Assembly: GCA_945833775.1 (NCBI GenBank)
Contig: CAMAGI010000001.1
Coordinates: 31,665 to 95,664 of the forward strand
Length of the DNA stretch: 64,000 bases
Source: an uncultured Lachnospiraceae bacterium
GTDB lineage: Bacteria > Bacillota > Clostridia > Lachnospirales > Lachnospiraceae
Direction of reading: 5' to 3'
The notes under the pieces were generated by a model. That model did no database searches, was not told the origin of the DNA, and was given only the letters and a program-made list of their open reading frames with translations. The position numbers and the translations under genes are program-made. Shown here piece after piece: positions 17,159 to 27,900 of the stretch (position 1 is its first letter; each line of letters starts with the position of its first letter).

Positions 17159-18553
17159 ACTTTGACCGCTCCACTTGTCTCCCGCGCTCATCCACCAGAT
17201 AAATCCCTCTGACAGATAAAGTCCGTGCTTCTTTTGCATGCTCATGGATGCGGCATTCCCGATCTCAATCTGTCCGTAGGGAAGAAACCCCTGTATTCTA
17301 TGGCGATTCACCATGTATGCCTCCAGAGTCTCGCCTATACCCTGTCTGCGATATGCGGGATCCACATAAAGCATGCCGAGGCTTCCCTCTTCATGTTCCC
17401 CCACAAAGGCAACTATTTTCCCCTCCAGAAAGCCTCCGAAAAGCATTCCCGCTGCGATACGTCCCCGGATATAAGCAGAATTTCCGTGTTGGTAATGCCG
17501 GCACACATATTCTTCCTGTTCCGATGTAAGAGGGCGTATCTCCAGATCCTTATTCTGGATTCCAAGGGGCACATTTTGCGTATAGCAGGCGTTTACGCAC
17601 TTCATATCCACATGCATTCCATACTGCTCCTGCAAAACCGCAATCATGAACTCCTGAGAGATCACAAACGATTCAATCGGGTGAGGAACCATTTGCAAGA
17701 GCTCTCTTCCTTTTTCCTGTGTGGAGACGGTAATCATTCCCAGCCGGCATCTTGCATTGTACAGCAAAATGTCTTCCCCACAGGCATACAGAATGTCCGT
17801 ACCTCCCCGGCGCAGACATTCAATCATATGGATATTATCACGCTTATGTTTCATCAGATGTTGGATCACACTCTGGCGAAACGCATACTTTTCGTAGAGA
17901 TCCGGGCGCCGCTCTTTGGTACGAAGTACGGACGTTTCTGTACGCCACTTTGCTATTTTTTCATGATTACCGGTCAGAAGGACTGCCGGAACGCTTTTGT
18001 CATGCCACACTTCCGGTCTGGTATACTGCGGATACTCCAAAAGATCCCCCTGAAAGCTTTCCGTATCCGCGCTGGTCTCGTTGCCCAAAACCCCGGGTAC
18101 CAATCTGCTCACGGCATCCACAATGACCATCGCTGCCAGTTCCCCACCTGTAAGGACATAATCGCCGATGGACACATAATCCGTCACCGTCTCCTCCAGC
18201 ACACGTTCATCAATTCCTTCATAGTGACCGCATAAAATCGTCAACTCATTTTCTGTTGCAAAATCCGCGGCCATAGCCTGTGTAAAGGGACGTCCCTGGG
18301 GCGTCACATAAATTGTTCGATGGGCTCCCACCGACTTCCATGCATCGTATACCGGCTGCGCCTGCATGAGCATACCGGCGCCTCCGCCGTAAGTGTAATC
18401 GTCCACTTTTCCGTGTTTCTCGTTGGAAAACTCCCGAATATTAACGGTGTGAATCTCAATCTGTTTGCGATCGGTTGCCCGCCCGATGATACTGTTCGAA
18501 AGTCCCTGTTGTATCATCTCGGGAAAAAGTGTCAATATATGAAATTTCAACAT
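17138..18553 (-). CDS. trmD: tRNA (guanine37-N1)-methyltransferase fused to a GNAT acetyltransferase
   Basis: Residues 1 to about 235 are a complete TrmD, which methylates G37 of tRNAs to prevent frameshifting. The SAM-binding knot motif YVLTGGELAAMVIVDAVSR is visible, as is LPNPHY-equivalent context (EYPQYTRPEVW). Where TrmD normally ends (RTKERRPDLYEKY), the frame continues for about 230 residues. These make a GNAT-family protein with an N-terminal subdomain and an acetyl-CoA site (GMLYVDPAYRRQGIGETLEAY, then EIGNAASMSMQKKHGL). Total 471 residues. The start ATG at 18551-18553 has GGGGGAA. It lies between rimM (10 bp away) and rplS, the normal trmD place. No stop or frameshift separates the two halves. 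Confidence 0.95.
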   Translation of the reverse strand: MLKFHILTLFPEMIQQGLSNSIIGRATDRKQIEIHTVNIREFSNEKHGKVDDYTYGGGAGMLMQAQPVYDAWKSVGAHRTIYVTPQGRPFTQAMAADFATENELTILCGHYEGIDERVLEETVTDYVSIGDYVLTGGELAAMVIVDAVSRLVPGVLGNETSADTESFQGDLLEYPQYTRPEVWHDKSVPAVLLTGNHEKIAKWRTETSVLRTKERRPDLYEKYAFRQSVIQHLMKHKRDNIHMIECLRRGGTDILYACGEDILLYNARCRLGMITVSTQEKGRELLQMVPHPIESFVISQEFMIAVLQEQYGMHVDMKCVNACYTQNVPLGIQNKDLEIRPLTSEQEEYVCRHYQHGNSAYIRGRIAAGMLFGGFLEGKIVAFVGEHEEGSLGMLYVDPAYRRQGIGETLEAYMVNRHRIQGFLPYGQIEIGNAASMSMQKKHGLYLSEGFIWWMSAGDKWSGQSPLPHET

Positions 18554-18563
18554 AATTCCCCCG

Positions 18564-19073
18564 TCAGTCAAGAAGCCCGTCCAGAATATGGATTTTAATA
18601 AATCCGGTTTCCACATCCACAGCCAGCACGCATTCCTTAATAGCCGGCAGCAGCAATTCTCTGCCGTCATTCATCGCAATCACATAGACATCATTGGCTC
18701 CCGTTGTCATGACATCCTTCAGAATTCCAATCTCGTCCCCGGTCTCATTTAGCACCTTCAGATCGATCAGATCCGCCACATAATACTCATCTTTTCGCAA
18801 CGGTACCGCATTTTTTCGTGTCACATAGAGACTCTTTTGCCGGTATTTCTCAATGTCATTGATGTTGTCATACTCTGCAAACTTCAGGATAACAAACTGT
18901 TTGAAAAACTTGACACTCTCAATCTTCAGCGTCAGCTTCTCTCTCCCCGTGTCCAAAATGACTTCTTTCAAGCGTTTGAATCGTTTCGGATCATCCGTTG
19001 TGGGGAATACTTTTACCTCCCCCCGGATTCCGTGTGTGGATGTGATCACTCCAACCTGAAAAAGATCTTCCAT
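18564..19073 (-). CDS. rimM: 16S rRNA processing protein RimM
   Basis: 169-residue ribosome maturation factor for the 30S head. An N-terminal RimM barrel (LFQVGVITSTHGIRGEVKVFPTTDD) and a C-terminal PRC barrel (DEYYVADLIDLKV, RELLLPAIKECV) are present. The ATG at 19071-19073 has GGAGG; an upstream ATG is rejected because it would overlap the leader and add an unlike basic stretch. Confidence 0.96.
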   Translation of the reverse strand: MEDLFQVGVITSTHGIRGEVKVFPTTDDPKRFKRLKEVILDTGREKLTLKIESVKFFKQFVILKFAEYDNINDIEKYRQKSLYVTRKNAVPLRKDEYYVADLIDLKVLNETGDEIGILKDVMTTGANDVYVIAMNDGRELLLPAIKECVLAVDVETGFIKIHILDGLLD

Positions 19074-19177
19074 ACAATCCTCCGTAGTCTCACGACTTCC
19101 GTCAAAAAAGCCAAAAGTCAAAGTACGGCGAAACATGTCAAGCATGCTCCGCCGTCTTTTCATTCCTATCCGAAAAA

Positions 19178-19405
19178 CTAGACGATCTCAACGTCAACTC
19201 TGGTATTGTCTTTCGATGATGCCGCCTTAACAACAGTCCGGATTGCCTTTGCAATTCTGCCCTGTTTGCCGATTACTTTCCCCATATCGGAGGGAGCTAC
19301 ATGAAGTTCGATGACGATCGATTTGCCTTCCGTCTTCTCTGTAACAACAACTTCATCGGGATTATCGACAAGTGCTTTTGCCAGTACTTCTACTACTTCC
19401 TTCAT
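19178..19405 (-). CDS. khpA: KH-domain RNA-binding protein KhpA
   Basis: 75-residue single KH domain (VAPSDMGKVIGKQGRIAKAIRTVV contains the GxxG loop as GKQG). In Firmicutes KhpA binds many RNAs and partners with KhpB in cell-size and division control. It sits in the standard place between rpsP and rimM, with AGGAGG upstream. Confidence 0.95.
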   Translation of the reverse strand: MKEVVEVLAKALVDNPDEVVVTEKTEGKSIVIELHVAPSDMGKVIGKQGRIAKAIRTVVKAASSKDNTRVDVEIV

Positions 19406-19432
19406 AATCCACCTCCTGAGGCTTGTTGTAAT

Positions 19433-19678
19433 TTATTTCTCAATGCCGGCTGCCTTGAAAAGCTTTCCAACTACCTCGGTAGGCTGTGCACCGTTTGCAA
19501 GCCACTTCTTTGCAAGCTCCTCGTTGATGTTGAAGGTGCTGGGATCGGTGCTGGGATCGTAGGTACCGATCTCCTCAATGAATCTTCCGTCTCTGGGGGA
19601 ACGGGAATCAGCCACGATAATTCTATAAAAAGGTGCCTTCTTCTGTCCCATTCTTCTCAATCTGATCTTTACTGCCAT
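19433..19678 (-). CDS. rpsP: 30S ribosomal protein S16
   Basis: 81 residues with the S16 signature [24 protein letters not shown] and the IGTYDP loop. The start at 19676-19678 has GGAGGAAAAAGAA upstream. Gene order ffh-rpsP-khpA is conserved in Firmicutes. The 136-base gap to ffh holds one small GC hairpin (around 19772-19792) without a T-run, perhaps a processing site. Confidence 0.98.
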   Translation of the reverse strand: MAVKIRLRRMGQKKAPFYRIIVADSRSPRDGRFIEEIGTYDPSTDPSTFNINEELAKKWLANGAQPTEVVGKLFKAAGIEK

Positions 19679-19814
19679 TTCTTTTTCCTCCATAAAATAA
19701 AGTATCTTGTTCGCCATTTCGGCTTGTATATTTGCGAGATCTTTGTTTCTTGTAAAAACGGACCTCTGCGATAAGGGCTTATGCCCGTATCTTCCACTTT
19801 TCGAAAGATGTGAT

Positions 19815-21185
19815 TTAGAAGGGGAAACCGCCCTTCATACCGGGAAATCCGCCAAACATCCCGCCACCTCTTCGTCTTGTGCCTCCGCCAAACTGTTTCA
19901 TCAGTTTCTGGCTCTGTTCAAACTGTTTGATAAAGCGATTTACCACCGCGATATCCACGCCCGCGCCCTTCGCAATACGATGCTTGCGCTGGGGATTCAA
20001 CAGCTTGGGATTGCGCCTTTCCTGTGGTGTCATGGAGAGCACAATCGCCTCCATATGTTTCAGCTGCTTTTCATCGATCATGGATTCCAGGTCGGAAGCC
20101 TTTGCTCCCATCCCGGGAAGCATTCCCAGGATACCGGACAGTCCGCCCATATTGCGCATCTGCTTCATGCTCTCCAGATAATCTTCGAAATCGAATTTAC
20201 CCTTCTGCATGCGCTTGGCCATATCCTTGCCCTTTTGCTCATCGATATCGATGTTCTCCTGGGCTTTCTCGATCAGCGTAAGCACATCGCCCATTCCGAG
20301 AATTCGGTTGGCCATACGATCCGGATAAAACTGTTCCATATCGGAAAGCTTCTCGCCCATTCCGACGTAGAGGATGGGCTTCCCCGTCACCGCTTTTATG
20401 GAAAGAGCGGCACCGCCTCTGGTATCGCCATCCATCTTGGATAAAATCACGCCGTCGATGCCTACTTTTTCATCGAATTCCTTCGCAACATTGACCGCGT
20501 CCTGACCGGTCATGGCATCCACCACCAGCAGGGTCTGGTGAATCGGAAGATTTTCTTTCAGTTCCTGCAGTTCAGCCATCATATCTTCATCGATATGAAG
20601 CCGTCCGGCAGTATCCAGAATCACCACATTGTGGCCGTTTTTCTCCGCAAATTGCAAAGCCTGCGTCGCAATCTCCAGGGGCTTGTGCTGCGTGCCCATC
20701 TCAAAGACATCCACTTCCTGCTTCTGCCCGTTGATCTTTAACTGCTCCACAGCTGCGGGACGATACACATCACACGCGACAAGCAGGGATTTCTTGCCTT
20801 TTTGCTTTAACTTGCCGGCAAGCTTGGCGGTTGCCGTGGTCTTACCTGCACCCTGAAGGCCCGCCATCATAAGGACAGTGATGGCTTTGCCCGGTTGAAA
20901 CGAGATCTCTGTGGTCTCGCTTCCCATGAGAGCAATCATCTCTTCATTGACGATCTTGATGACCATCTGACCGGGATTGAGACCGTTCATGACATCCTGT
21001 CCGATGGCGCGCTCCTCCACCGCCTTGACAAACTGCTTTACAACCCGGAAGTTTACATCGGCCTCCAGAAGAGCCATTTTGACTTCCTTTAAAGCCGCTT
21101 TGACATCCTCCTCGGTCAGCCTTCCCTTGCTGCGCAGGTTCTTAAAAACATTCTGTAATTTATCGGTTAAACTTTCAAATGCCAA
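19815..21185 (-). CDS. ffh: Signal recognition particle protein Ffh (SRP54)
   Basis: 456-residue GTPase that binds 4.5S/6S RNA and nascent signal sequences and delivers them to FtsY. N domain (residues 1-90), G domain with [31 protein letters not shown] and [12 protein letters not shown], and a C-terminal methionine-rich M domain ending in a glycine- and methionine-rich tail. The start codon is TTG at 21183-21185, preceded by TAGGAG. Confidence 0.98.
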   Translation of the reverse strand: MAFESLTDKLQNVFKNLRSKGRLTEEDVKAALKEVKMALLEADVNFRVVKQFVKAVEERAIGQDVMNGLNPGQMVIKIVNEEMIALMGSETTEISFQPGKAITVLMMAGLQGAGKTTATAKLAGKLKQKGKKSLLVACDVYRPAAVEQLKINGQKQEVDVFEMGTQHKPLEIATQALQFAEKNGHNVVILDTAGRLHIDEDMMAELQELKENLPIHQTLLVVDAMTGQDAVNVAKEFDEKVGIDGVILSKMDGDTRGGAALSIKAVTGKPILYVGMGEKLSDMEQFYPDRMANRILGMGDVLTLIEKAQENIDIDEQKGKDMAKRMQKGKFDFEDYLESMKQMRNMGGLSGILGMLPGMGAKASDLESMIDEKQLKHMEAIVLSMTPQERRNPKLLNPQRKHRIAKGAGVDIAVVNRFIKQFEQSQKLMKQFGGGTRRRGGGMFGGFPGMKGGFPF

Positions 21186-21219
21186 TGTCTGCTCCTATAG
21201 ATGCACCGAGTCTGCGGAT

Positions 21220-21561
21220 TTACAGCTCCGAAAGCAGTCTCTGTGCCAACCCGTTGATCTCCTGCATCACTTCCGAATCGACCGGCCCCTCTTGTCGGGA
21301 CAACTGCAGGATTCGTCGAATATCCCCCTGCATACCGGTAAATCTCTCCACCATATGGAGTTTCCTCTCATATTCCTGCAGGGCTGCGTCACAACGCTTC
21401 ACCAAATCATGCACACCCTGTCTGCTGATGCCATATTGCTCGGCAATCTCACTCAATGACAGATCATTGAAGACAGCATCCTCGTAGATCTTCCTCTGAT
21501 GTGCCGTCAAGAGTTCTCCGTAAAAGTCATAGAGCAACGCCTGTTCATATATCTTATCCAT
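21220..21561 (-). CDS. ylxM: SRP-associated helix-turn-helix protein YlxM
   Basis: 113-residue YlxM (UPF0122) protein with a sigma-factor-like helix-turn-helix (LSLSEIAEQYGISRQGVHDLVKRCDAAL). In other Firmicutes it binds SRP components. It is first in the ylxM-ffh-rpsP-khpA-rimM-trmD-rplS operon. Confidence 0.95.
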   Translation of the reverse strand: MDKIYEQALLYDFYGELLTAHQRKIYEDAVFNDLSLSEIAEQYGISRQGVHDLVKRCDAALQEYERKLHMVERFTGMQGDIRRILQLSRQEGPVDSEVMQEINGLAQRLLSEL

Positions 21562-21619
21562 GACCGAGTTCTGCCCCCGATATTTCTAAAAAGCGCAGAC
21601 CTTCCCGACTGCCTTGGTT

Positions 21620-21648
21620 ATCATACAATACATTACCGATGCTGTCAA
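21620..21648 (-). promoter_or_regulatory. Strong promoter of the ylxM-ffh-rpsP-trmD operon
   Basis: On the minus strand a perfect TTGACA (21643-21648), a 17-base spacer and TATGAT (21620-21625). It is close behind the end of yitT with no terminator visible between. Confidence 0.85.
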
Positions 21649-21672
21649 GTATTTTTTCTTGACACCGGAAAG

Positions 21673-22578
21673 TTAGAGTTTCTCACTGAATATATTCTTA
21701 TAACCCTCACCATAAATCTCGGTCGCACTTGTCACTATCATAAACGCAACAGGATCCTCCTCCTTGACAATCTCCTGCGCCTTCGGTGACAGCTGCTTAC
21801 GCATAACGCACATGATAACAGCCTTCTCTTTGCCGCTGTACGCCCCTTCTCCCTTCACATATGTGACACCAATGTCAAGTTCTTCAAGAAGACGCGACGC
21901 GATTTCTTTGGAGCGATCACTGATAATGTAGATCAGCTTTGCACCGTCCGTTCCATACAAAACGATATCCAAAACAAATGAGATGAGGCACACCGAAAGT
22001 CCGGCATACAGTGCTTTGTTCACATCCCTGAAAACAAATGCGGAGGCCGTAACAATGACAGCATCCGTCATCAGAAAGAGGGAGCCCGTCTTTAAGTGCG
22101 GAAAATGAATTCTCAAAACTTTGACAATAATGTCGGTTCCTCCGGTGGTGGCACCCGCCTTAAAAACCAGTCCCATACCGACTGCGGAGAGGACACTTCC
22201 CACAAGAGCAGCCAGAAAGGGATCTTCTGTAACCGCTCCGATTCCGGAAAGCAGATTGGTAAAGACCGAAATCATAGCGGTTGCGTACATTGTGGAAACA
22301 ATAAACCGAAAGCCGAATTTCCGGATTCCGAGTATAATGATAGGGATATTAATCAAAAGGATCCAGGTACCTGTCTCCATGGCGGTAACCCGATTTAAAA
22401 TAATGGCAATACCGGTCACTCCGCCCGGTGCCAGCGCATTCGGATCCAGAAAGAGACTTACCCCGACGGCATACAGCACCGATGCAACAGTGATCATAAA
22501 ATAATCTTTCACATGCTGTCTGAGCGTTTTCTTCTCCTCATATTTGATTTCATTTTCCTGTATGGCTTTATTTGACAT
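21673..22578 (-). CDS. YitT-family membrane protein (DUF161/DUF2179)
   Basis: 301 residues. About five or six hydrophobic spans in the first 200 residues (DYFMITVASVLYAVGVSLFLDP, the family start, and VFKAGATTGGTDIIVKVL). A soluble DUF2179 domain follows (IGVTYVKGEGAYSGKEKAVIMCVM). The transported substrate of the family is not established. It is a single gene between two operons. Confidence 0.93.
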   Translation of the reverse strand: MSNKAIQENEIKYEEKKTLRQHVKDYFMITVASVLYAVGVSLFLDPNALAPGGVTGIAIILNRVTAMETGTWILLINIPIIILGIRKFGFRFIVSTMYATAMISVFTNLLSGIGAVTEDPFLAALVGSVLSAVGMGLVFKAGATTGGTDIIVKVLRIHFPHLKTGSLFLMTDAVIVTASAFVFRDVNKALYAGLSVCLISFVLDIVLYGTDGAKLIYIISDRSKEIASRLLEELDIGVTYVKGEGAYSGKEKAVIMCVMRKQLSPKAQEIVKEEDPVAFMIVTSATEIYGEGYKNIFSEKL

Positions 22579-22649
22579 AGATGGATGACCCTCGCTTTCT
22601 ACGAACGATCAGAACGGATATCAACGTTTCCCTATTTTTTCCCGATTAG

Positions 22650-22679
22650 AAAATCCGCATACTTCCATATGCGGATTTT
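22650..22679 (-). terminator. Terminator after ilvA
   Basis: A perfect 12-bp stem (AAAATCCGCATA with TATGCGGATTTT, 6-base loop) lies 20 bases after the ilvA stop, with U-rich arms. It separates the rnc-smc-ftsY-ilvA unit from yitT. Confidence 0.88.
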
Positions 22680-22699
22680 ATCGGTGTTTATCACTTCTT

Positions 22700-23923
22700 T
22701 TATATACTTGCCGCCACCAGCTTCGGGCAATATCCCTCCCGCTCAAGAGCCTCTATGATCTGATGCTTGTGCTCTGTTCCGAATGCCTCCAGCGTAATGC
22801 GAAGTTCAACCGCTGCATTTCGGTTGATGGACACAAACTGATTGTGCTCCAACTTGATCACATTGCCGTTTTCATTGGCAATGATTCCCGACACGCGGCA
22901 CAATTCTCCGGGCTTATCCGGCAAGAGAACCGAAACGGTAAAGATTCTGTCGCGGAAAATCAGGCCCTGTTGAACCACGCTTGACATGGTAATGACATCC
23001 ATATTACCACCGCTTAATATTGAGACAATCTTTTTATCCTTCACATTCAAATGTTTCAGTGCCGCAACCGTAAGCAGGCCGGAATTCTCCACAACCATCT
23101 TGTGATTCTCTACCATGTCCAGGAATGCAACGACCAGCTCCTCGTCACCGACTGTAATGATGTCGTCCAGATTCTTTTGGATATAAGGAAACAGCTTTGC
23201 TCCCGGAGTCTTCACAGCCGTACCGTCCGCAATTGTATTCACCTTTGCAAGCGTTGTGACCTTTCCGCATTTAACGGATTCCTGCATACAGTTTGCTCCG
23301 GCGGGCTCCACTCCGATCACCTTGATCTTGGGATTCAATAGTTTTGCAAGGGTAGAGACACCTGTGGCAAGTCCACCGCCTCCGATCGGCACAAGGATAT
23401 AGTCCACGAGAGGCAATTCCTTTACGATCTCCATGGCAATCGTTCCCTGTCCGGTGGCTACCGTAAGATCATCAAAGGGATGAATAAAGGTATAGCCGTG
23501 TTCCTCTGCAAGCTCATAAGCCCTGGCACAGGCTTCATCATAGACATCTCCGTAAAGAACCACATCCGCCCCATAGCTCTTGGTCCGGTTGACCTTCATG
23601 AGCGGTGTTGTCGTGGGCATAACGATGGTCGCTTTACTTCCATAGCACTTTGCAGCATACGCAACACCCTGGGCATGATTGCCTGCAGACGCGGTAATAA
23701 TTCCCTTGGCTCTGTCCTCATCGCTTAAGGTACTCATTTTATAGTATGCCCCGCGGAGCTTATAGGCACCCGTAAACTGCATATTTTCGGGCTTCAAATA
23801 AACCTTACACCCTGTCTGGGCACTGAAATAGTCACTGTAAACCAGCTTGGTCTCAAGGGTAACACGCTTCACAATCTCACTGGCTTCCTCAAATTTTTCC
23901 AGTGTAAGCATTTGTTCTTCCAT
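22700..23923 (-). CDS. ilvA: Threonine ammonia-lyase
   Basis: PLP enzyme converting threonine to 2-oxobutanoate. The PLP lysine is in GAYKLRGAYYKM (about residues 52-63) and the phosphate-binding glycines in IGGGGLATGVS. A C-terminal ACT-like domain (residues about 330-407, VSVLLPDKPGELCRVSGIIA) gives 407 residues, the short TdcB-like form with regulation. GGGAGG precedes the ATG. It lies 13 bp after ftsY, so a metabolic gene is appended to the rnc-smc-ftsY unit. Biosynthetic or catabolic use cannot be decided here. Confidence 0.94.
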   Translation of the reverse strand: MEEQMLTLEKFEEASEIVKRVTLETKLVYSDYFSAQTGCKVYLKPENMQFTGAYKLRGAYYKMSTLSDEDRAKGIITASAGNHAQGVAYAAKCYGSKATIVMPTTTPLMKVNRTKSYGADVVLYGDVYDEACARAYELAEEHGYTFIHPFDDLTVATGQGTIAMEIVKELPLVDYILVPIGGGGLATGVSTLAKLLNPKIKVIGVEPAGANCMQESVKCGKVTTLAKVNTIADGTAVKTPGAKLFPYIQKNLDDIITVGDEELVVAFLDMVENHKMVVENSGLLTVAALKHLNVKDKKIVSILSGGNMDVITMSSVVQQGLIFRDRIFTVSVLLPDKPGELCRVSGIIANENGNVIKLEHNQFVSINRNAAVELRITLEAFGTEHKHQIIEALEREGYCPKLVAASI

Positions 23924-23936
23924 CCTTCATCCTCCC

Positions 23937-24908
23937 TTACTGCTGCTCGTCGTCCGACTGTGCTTCTCCCTCATTTTCCGGAAGCACATCAAACAATGCA
24001 TTTACAAAGCTGTCCGAATCAAACTTCTGCAAATCGTCGATTGTCTCTCCAACACCGATATATTTGACGGGAACCTTCAGTTCCGATTGAATCGCAACCG
24101 CAATCCCACCCTTTGCCGTACCGTCCATCTTGGTGAGCACGATGCCCGTAAGCGATGCCACATCCCCGAACTCACGTGCCTGAACCAGTGCATTTTGACC
24201 CGTTGTCCCGTCCAGGACGATGAGGTTTTCCCGATGCACATCCGGATACTCCCGGTCGATGATGCGATTCATCTTGCGTAGTTCTTCCATGAGATTCTTT
24301 TTGTTGTGCAGTCTTCCGGCGGTATCAATCAGGAGCACGTCAACCCCCCTGGCCTTTGCCGCATTGACAGCATCGAATACCACGCTTGCCGGATCTGCTC
24401 CTTCTTTGCCGCCGATCATCGGGACATCCGCCCTGCGGGCCCACTCGGCAAGCTGGTCGCCGGCAGCTGCGCGGAAGGTATCCGCAGCCGCTATCAACAC
24501 CTTTCGTCCGTCTGCCTTCAGCTTCCCGGCAAGTTTTCCCACTGATGTGGTCTTGCCGACGCCGTTTACACCGATTACCATAATGACACTGGGCTGTGTC
24601 TCAAAATCATAGGCCGTCTCATCCACACGCATCTGCTCTTTGATGCTGTCGATCAACAGCCTCTTACATGCCATCGGTTCTTTGATATGCTGCTCCCGCA
24701 CCTGTTCGCGAAGACGCCCGAGTATGGCTTCCGTGGCGTTGACGCCGATATCACCCATGATCAGGATTTCTTCCAATTCCTCATAAAAGTCTTCGTCTAT
24801 GGATGAAAATCCGCTGAAAACGGAATCAATTCCACGCACAATATTGTCACGGGTCTTGGATAGCCCCGCTTTCAATCTGGCAAAAAAGCCCTTTTTCTCC
24901 TCCGACAT
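23937..24908 (-). CDS. ftsY: Signal recognition particle receptor FtsY
   Basis: 323-residue SRP GTPase that docks Ffh-ribosome complexes at the membrane. NG domain only: the acidic A domain of proteobacterial FtsY is missing, as usual in Firmicutes. GVNGVGKTTSVGKLAGKLK, DTAGRLHNKKNLM and TKMDGTAKGG are visible. A polar acidic tail ends the protein. It follows smc by about 50 bp. Confidence 0.98.
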   Translation of the reverse strand: MSEEKKGFFARLKAGLSKTRDNIVRGIDSVFSGFSSIDEDFYEELEEILIMGDIGVNATEAILGRLREQVREQHIKEPMACKRLLIDSIKEQMRVDETAYDFETQPSVIMVIGVNGVGKTTSVGKLAGKLKADGRKVLIAAADTFRAAAGDQLAEWARRADVPMIGGKEGADPASVVFDAVNAAKARGVDVLLIDTAGRLHNKKNLMEELRKMNRIIDREYPDVHRENLIVLDGTTGQNALVQAREFGDVASLTGIVLTKMDGTAKGGIAVAIQSELKVPVKYIGVGETIDDLQKFDSDSFVNALFDVLPENEGEAQSDDEQQ

Positions 24909-24962
24909 CTGTCACCAATCCTTTCCGCGCTGCCGTTATCCTGCAACAATAAGAGTACAATG

Positions 24963-27900
24963 CTAGTCCGTAAGATCCTTATCGATCAGGTTGACACTCA
25001 CCAGTGTGGACACACCCTTTTCCTGCATCGTGATACCATACAAACGATCCACCTGCTCCATGGTGCCCCTTCTGTGGGTGATCACAATAAACTGCGTATT
25101 CCTGGTCAGTTTATGTAAATACTTCGCAAAACGACCAACATTGGAATCATCCAAAGCGGCTTCAATCTCATCCAACAGACAGAAAGGAGACGGCTTCAGA
25201 TTCTGGATTGCAAATAACAGGCTGATTGCGGAAAGTGCTTTCTCTCCGCCGGAAAGCTGCATCATATTCTGCAGTTTCTTTCCCGGGGGTTGTGCAATGA
25301 TGCGAATTCCCGCCTCCAGAATATCCTCGTCCTCCATCAGTTCCAGTGTACCCTTACCGCCGCCAAACAGTTCTTTAAATACCTTGTCAAACTCTCTGCT
25401 GATCTCGGCAAATTTCTCGGTAAACTGCTTTCTCATGGCAGTGTCCAATTCCTCTATGATGCCCTCCAGAACCTTTTGGGCCTCCACAAGATCATCGTGC
25501 TGGTTGCGCATCAGGGTATAACGCTCCATGAGATTTTTGTAATCCTCGATGGCATTGACATTGACGTCGCCAAGCTTCTTTATCTGATCCTTCAGGGAAG
25601 CGATTTCCCGCTGCATTGCATTCAGATCCGTCATTTCCTCATTACGGATGGAAGCGGCATCACTCAAAGTGATTTCGTACTCGTCCCACATGTAGTTGAT
25701 CTTGCCCTCAATCGCCTCTTCCATACGTTCCTTCTGCGCGTTCAGACGATATACTTCCTTGTCCAGCGCAGAGATCCTGTCGGAGAGTTCCTCTCTGGTC
25801 TTGAAGAAATTCTTCTGCTTTGCAGTAAGTTCCTCCTTGCGGGCAATCTCCTCTTTCAGTTTCCCCTCGGATTCGTTCTGAACATCATAAGAAGCCGCAA
25901 TCGTCTTCTCAATCTCTTCAATATTGGTCTGCCTGCGTTTCGCTTCCTCCTCATTTCTGGAAAGAGCTTCCAGAATCTCGTCCAGCTCAGCCGTTGCCCG
26001 CGCAATTTCACCATCGATACGGTCCACGTTGGTCTGGTGGAACCCCTGGGTCTGCCGCATCTTCTCGACCTTCAGATCCCACTCGTTCACCCGTGCCACA
26101 GCATCGGATTCCCGAATTCTTTCATTTTCCACTTCCTGTTGAAAAGCGACAATCTGCTCCTGCGTCGTCTTTTCCAACGCCTCACTGGCTTCCAGCTCCT
26201 GTGTTATGCCCTCTTTTCCGCTTTTAATCTCAAAGATCTTACCCTCCAGATCCTGTTCTTCCAGCTTCAGAGCCTGAACGCCGGAGGCTTCCTCCTCCAT
26301 ACGTTCACGTGCCTGAGAGATATTCAGACGGGCGGTGTTTTGTTCAATGTTTTTGCGCTGAATGTCACCCTTTAAGGCCTCCAGATCCATACGCATCTTA
26401 TTGCGCTTCTGCTTTGTCTGTTCAATCTCTTCGTTGAAGCCCTCGATATCGGACAGAAGCTTTTTTACTCGTTTCTCAAGTTCCTCGATTTCACGGCGAC
26501 GGCCCAGCAGATTGCTGTTGTTGCGAAACGCCCCGCCGCTGATCGCGCCGCCGGGGACAAGCAATTCTCCTTCCAGGGTAACCATACGGATGCCGTAGTC
26601 AAATTTTCTGGCAATCTTTACCGCATTGTCAACATTGTCAACCACCACAATACGACCCAGCATCGCCCTTGCCACATCCCGGTAGCGCTCCTCGATATGC
26701 ACCAGTTCATCCGCCATGCCGATGACGCCCTTCTCCTTCAGCGCTTCGGGATTCTTAAACTCCTGGGGATGGGTAATACTGGTAAGCGGCAGAAAAGTGG
26801 CACGCCCCAGACGGTTTTCTTTCAGGAATCGAATCATCTTCTTGGCGGTCTCCTCGTCATCCGTGACAATATTCTGGATATTGCCTCCCAGAGCGGTCTC
26901 GATGGCAGTCTCATACTTGGGGTCCACTTTGATGATGTCGGCGACAACACCGATAATTCCCTTGTGCTGTTCCTTCTGTTCCATGACCTTCTTGACGCTT
27001 CCGCCATACCCCTCATAGCGCTCCGTCAGATTGGTCAGGGCCTCCAATTTGGATTGCTCCTGATGATACGCTGCCTGTGTATCACGCAATTTGCTATCGG
27101 TTTTGGCCAGCTGCTCCCGTATTTTTCCCAATTCCGTTTCCAGGGAAGCTTCCTGCTCCGTCATCTGTCTGAGTTCCTCCGTGACGGACGCAAATGCTTC
27201 CTCCAGCTGGCGAATGGCCTCTTCTCTGGCTGCCTCATCGGATTTTGCCCGCAAAAGTCGGGAATTCAACTCCGCCTTCCGGATGTTCACCTGTTCCATC
27301 ATGGTGTCAAAACGCCCCATTCTGGACTTGATGGTGGCCCTCTGGTTCAGCTCGAGAATGATGGTATTCTTGCCGGCTTCGATTTTCCCGTTCAACTCCT
27401 CAATCCGGCTCTGAATCTGCTCCAGGCTCTCCCGCATTCCGGATGCCGTGGCGATCAATTCCGCCACCTGCGCATCAATGGCAGATTTCTCTTCCAGAAT
27501 GGCCTTCTTTTCCCCGTTATGCTGAGCGATCTCTTCCTCCAGAGCATTTTTACGGTTGGTCAGATGGATCTCACTTCCCTTTGCGGAATTGATCTGCTCC
27601 TTTAAGACATTGATCTCGCCCTCAAGCCGCCCCCGCATCAGACCGGTATCGGTCAACGCGCTGCGGGCCGCTTCAATGGATCCGTCCAGCGACTCGATTT
27701 CCTCCTGAATCCGCTCGTATTCCTCTTTGATGGTCTTATATTTTTCGGTGGTCTCAGCCAGATCCCCGTTAGCTACGCCAAGCTTCTCCAGGGCAGCCTG
27801 GAGCTGTTCCCTCAAGCGCTGATTCTCCAACAGGAAGACATTCACATCCAGAAGCTTCAGTTCTTCCTTTTTCCGAAGATAGACCTTCGCTGTCTCGGAC

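Noticed and set aside
19772..19792. Terminator between ffh and rpsP
   Set aside because: The small hairpin has no T-run, and the genes are a classical operon.
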